Shown here: positions 63,206-64,000 of the stretch, piece by piece
Position numbering within the stretch: position 1 is the first letter of the stretch
How the letters are laid out: every line of letters starts with the position of its first letter
Assembly: GCF_002760665.1 (NCBI RefSeq)
Contig: NZ_PDOB01000008.1
Location: forward strand, 78,295 to 142,294
Source of the DNA: Massilia psychrophila
GTDB taxonomy: Bacteria; Pseudomonadota; Gammaproteobacteria; Burkholderiales; Burkholderiaceae_D
Length of the DNA stretch: 64,000 bases
Direction: 5' to 3'
Notes under the pieces: generated by a model
Database searches by the model: none
Seen by the model: only the letters and a program-made list of their open reading frames with translations
What the model was told of the DNA's origin: nothing
Program-made: the position numbers and the translations under genes

Positions 63206-64000
63206 CTAGTTTGATTCCTTGACCACCCGCCCACCGCCCGGCTGGATCGGGCGGGCATTGAGCGGATACAGGCGGGAAAACAACGCCATCTGCGCCGGCG
63301 AGGCCGGCATCGGCTGCTTCATCACCAGCCACAGCACGCCTTCGGTGCAAGGTGGCTCGGTGAGCGAGCCCATGAAGGTAAAGTAGTCGCGCTTGGCCGG
63401 CAGGATGTGGTTGACGTCGAGCGTCACCGACGGCGTCACGGTGTCGTTCTTTTCCAGCGGCAGGTTGTTCCACACGGTCTGGATCATGCTGTTCTGCGCG
63501 CCGCGCTCAAGCAGCACGGCCACGATCGCCAGCCTGCCCTCGGCGTCCTTGTGCACCAGGTGCACCACCATCTCGGTGCCGCGGCCGTTGATGCGCTCCT
63601 CGGACGGGCGGTGAAAGTGGAACTGGACCAGCTCGTAACTGCGGTTCTGCACCGTGATGTAATTGCCGAATCCGACCGCGACCTGGATCGTATGGCCGTT
63701 GTCGACGACGTTAAAACCGGACTGACGGTAATCGAAGGTGATCTGCTCGAGGTCGACTTTCATGCCGTCGCGCAGATCGATCGGCGACTGGCGCGTGCCG
63801 CTGCCGCACTTGGTCCAATCGGCATTGATTCTGCCCCAGTTGACCGGCCCGGTTTCGCCTTCGTACGACCAATGGTTGCTCAGGCGCGGCGCCGGCGCGG
63901 CGGCGGCCATCAGCGGCACTTCCTTCGGCCGCGCTGCAGCGGCCTTGCGGGCCTTGGCGGCGGCGGCCACGCGCGCGGCCTGGTTGGCGCGCATCGCGGC
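63206..64000 (-). CDS. Alpha-type carbonic anhydrase, 5' partial
   Basis: The frame runs out of the right edge, so the N-terminus is not seen (at least 262 residues present). The alpha-CA core is clear: SNHWSYEGETGPVNWG, CGSGTRQSPIDLRDG, zinc ligands His and His in VQFHFHRPSEE plus His in MVVHLVHKD, and SLTEPPCTEGVLWLVMKQPM. Two Cys (KCGSG and PPCTEG) can form the usual disulfide, fitting a periplasmic enzyme. An Ala/Arg/Lys-rich stretch precedes the domain, perhaps a linker after an export signal. Converts CO2 and bicarbonate. Confidence 0.92.
   Translation of the reverse strand, partial: AAMRANQAARVAAAAKARKAAAARPKEVPLMAAAAPAPRLSNHWSYEGETGPVNWGRINADWTKCGSGTRQSPIDLRDGMKVDLEQITFDYRQSGFNVVDNGHTIQVAVGFGNYITVQNRSYELVQFHFHRPSEERINGRGTEMVVHLVHKDAEGRLAIVAVLLERGAQNSMIQTVWNNLPLEKNDTVTPSVTLDVNHILPAKRDYFTFMGSLTEPPCTEGVLWLVMKQPMPASPAQMALFSRLYPLNARPIQPGGGRVVKESN

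Overview
The window looks like chromosomal DNA of a high-GC betaproteobacterium, most likely an Oxalobacteraceae member (Massilia/Duganella/Telluria-like). The reasons are the rpsU-yqeY-dnaG-rpoD operon with a beta-type acidic RpoD spacer, an ogt-xerD pair, a queG/tsaE-amiC locus, a PEP-CTERM secreted protein, and many c-di-GMP and TonB-dependent proteins. This placement is inferred from protein character only; no search was run.

Layout. 1-5.5 kb: surface glycan genes (a partial GT4 glycosyltransferase, then a tightly coupled minus-strand operon GT2 - GtrA - GT39-like - methyltransferase). 5.7-14.3 kb: DEAD-box helicase, a giant beta-propeller diguanylate cyclase, an ECF sigma/anti-sigma pair divergent from a subtilisin-like protease and a glycine-rich secreted protein. 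14.4-16.3 kb: Lon-substrate-binding-domain protein, a broken ABC transporter locus and a cupredoxin-like protein. 16.3-21.3 kb: Lrp regulator divergent from a TonB receptor and an M28 peptidase, a plausible peptide-use module. 21.3-24.5 kb: diguanylate cyclase remnant, NnrU, CHRD/PEP-CTERM protein, class II aldolase and tautomerase. 24.6-30.8 kb: a small unknown protein, tRNA(CAU) and the macromolecular synthesis operon. 30.9-34 kb: flavoprotein, a tandem-repeat element, a cobA remnant and ybiB. 34.1-38.3 kb: a four-gene cluster of DUF4331 protein, lipoprotein, TPR-like protein and EF-hand/HupE membrane protein. 38.4-44.8 kb: aroG, tsaD, an nrtA remnant, DsbA/FrnE-like protein, a hydrolase remnant, plsY, ybaK and an EEP nuclease. 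44.7-52 kb: a PAS/GGDEF/EAL protein and an RND efflux pair. 52-58 kb: a short charged protein, xerD-ogt, and a TRAP binding protein divergent from a DctS/DctR-like two-component system. 58-64 kb: two small proteins of unknown function, queG divergent from tsaE-amiC, a mutarotase and a partial alpha carbonic anhydrase.

Two themes stand out. First, at least five gene remnants carry internal deletions or frameshifts (ABC permease/ATPase, diguanylate cyclase, cobA, nrtA, alpha/beta hydrolase) among otherwise intact genes; cobA and nrtA both belong to nitrate-assimilation loci in relatives. Second, there are unusual non-coding structures: a 47-bp tandem array closed by perfect 29-bp inverted repeats, an 81-bp diverged direct repeat that includes the 5' end of a tRNA gene, a perfect 40-bp palindrome, and a 13-bp repeat at the end of the helicase gene. 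The DUF4331/lipoprotein/TPR/HupE cluster is the best candidate for an undescribed multi-gene system.
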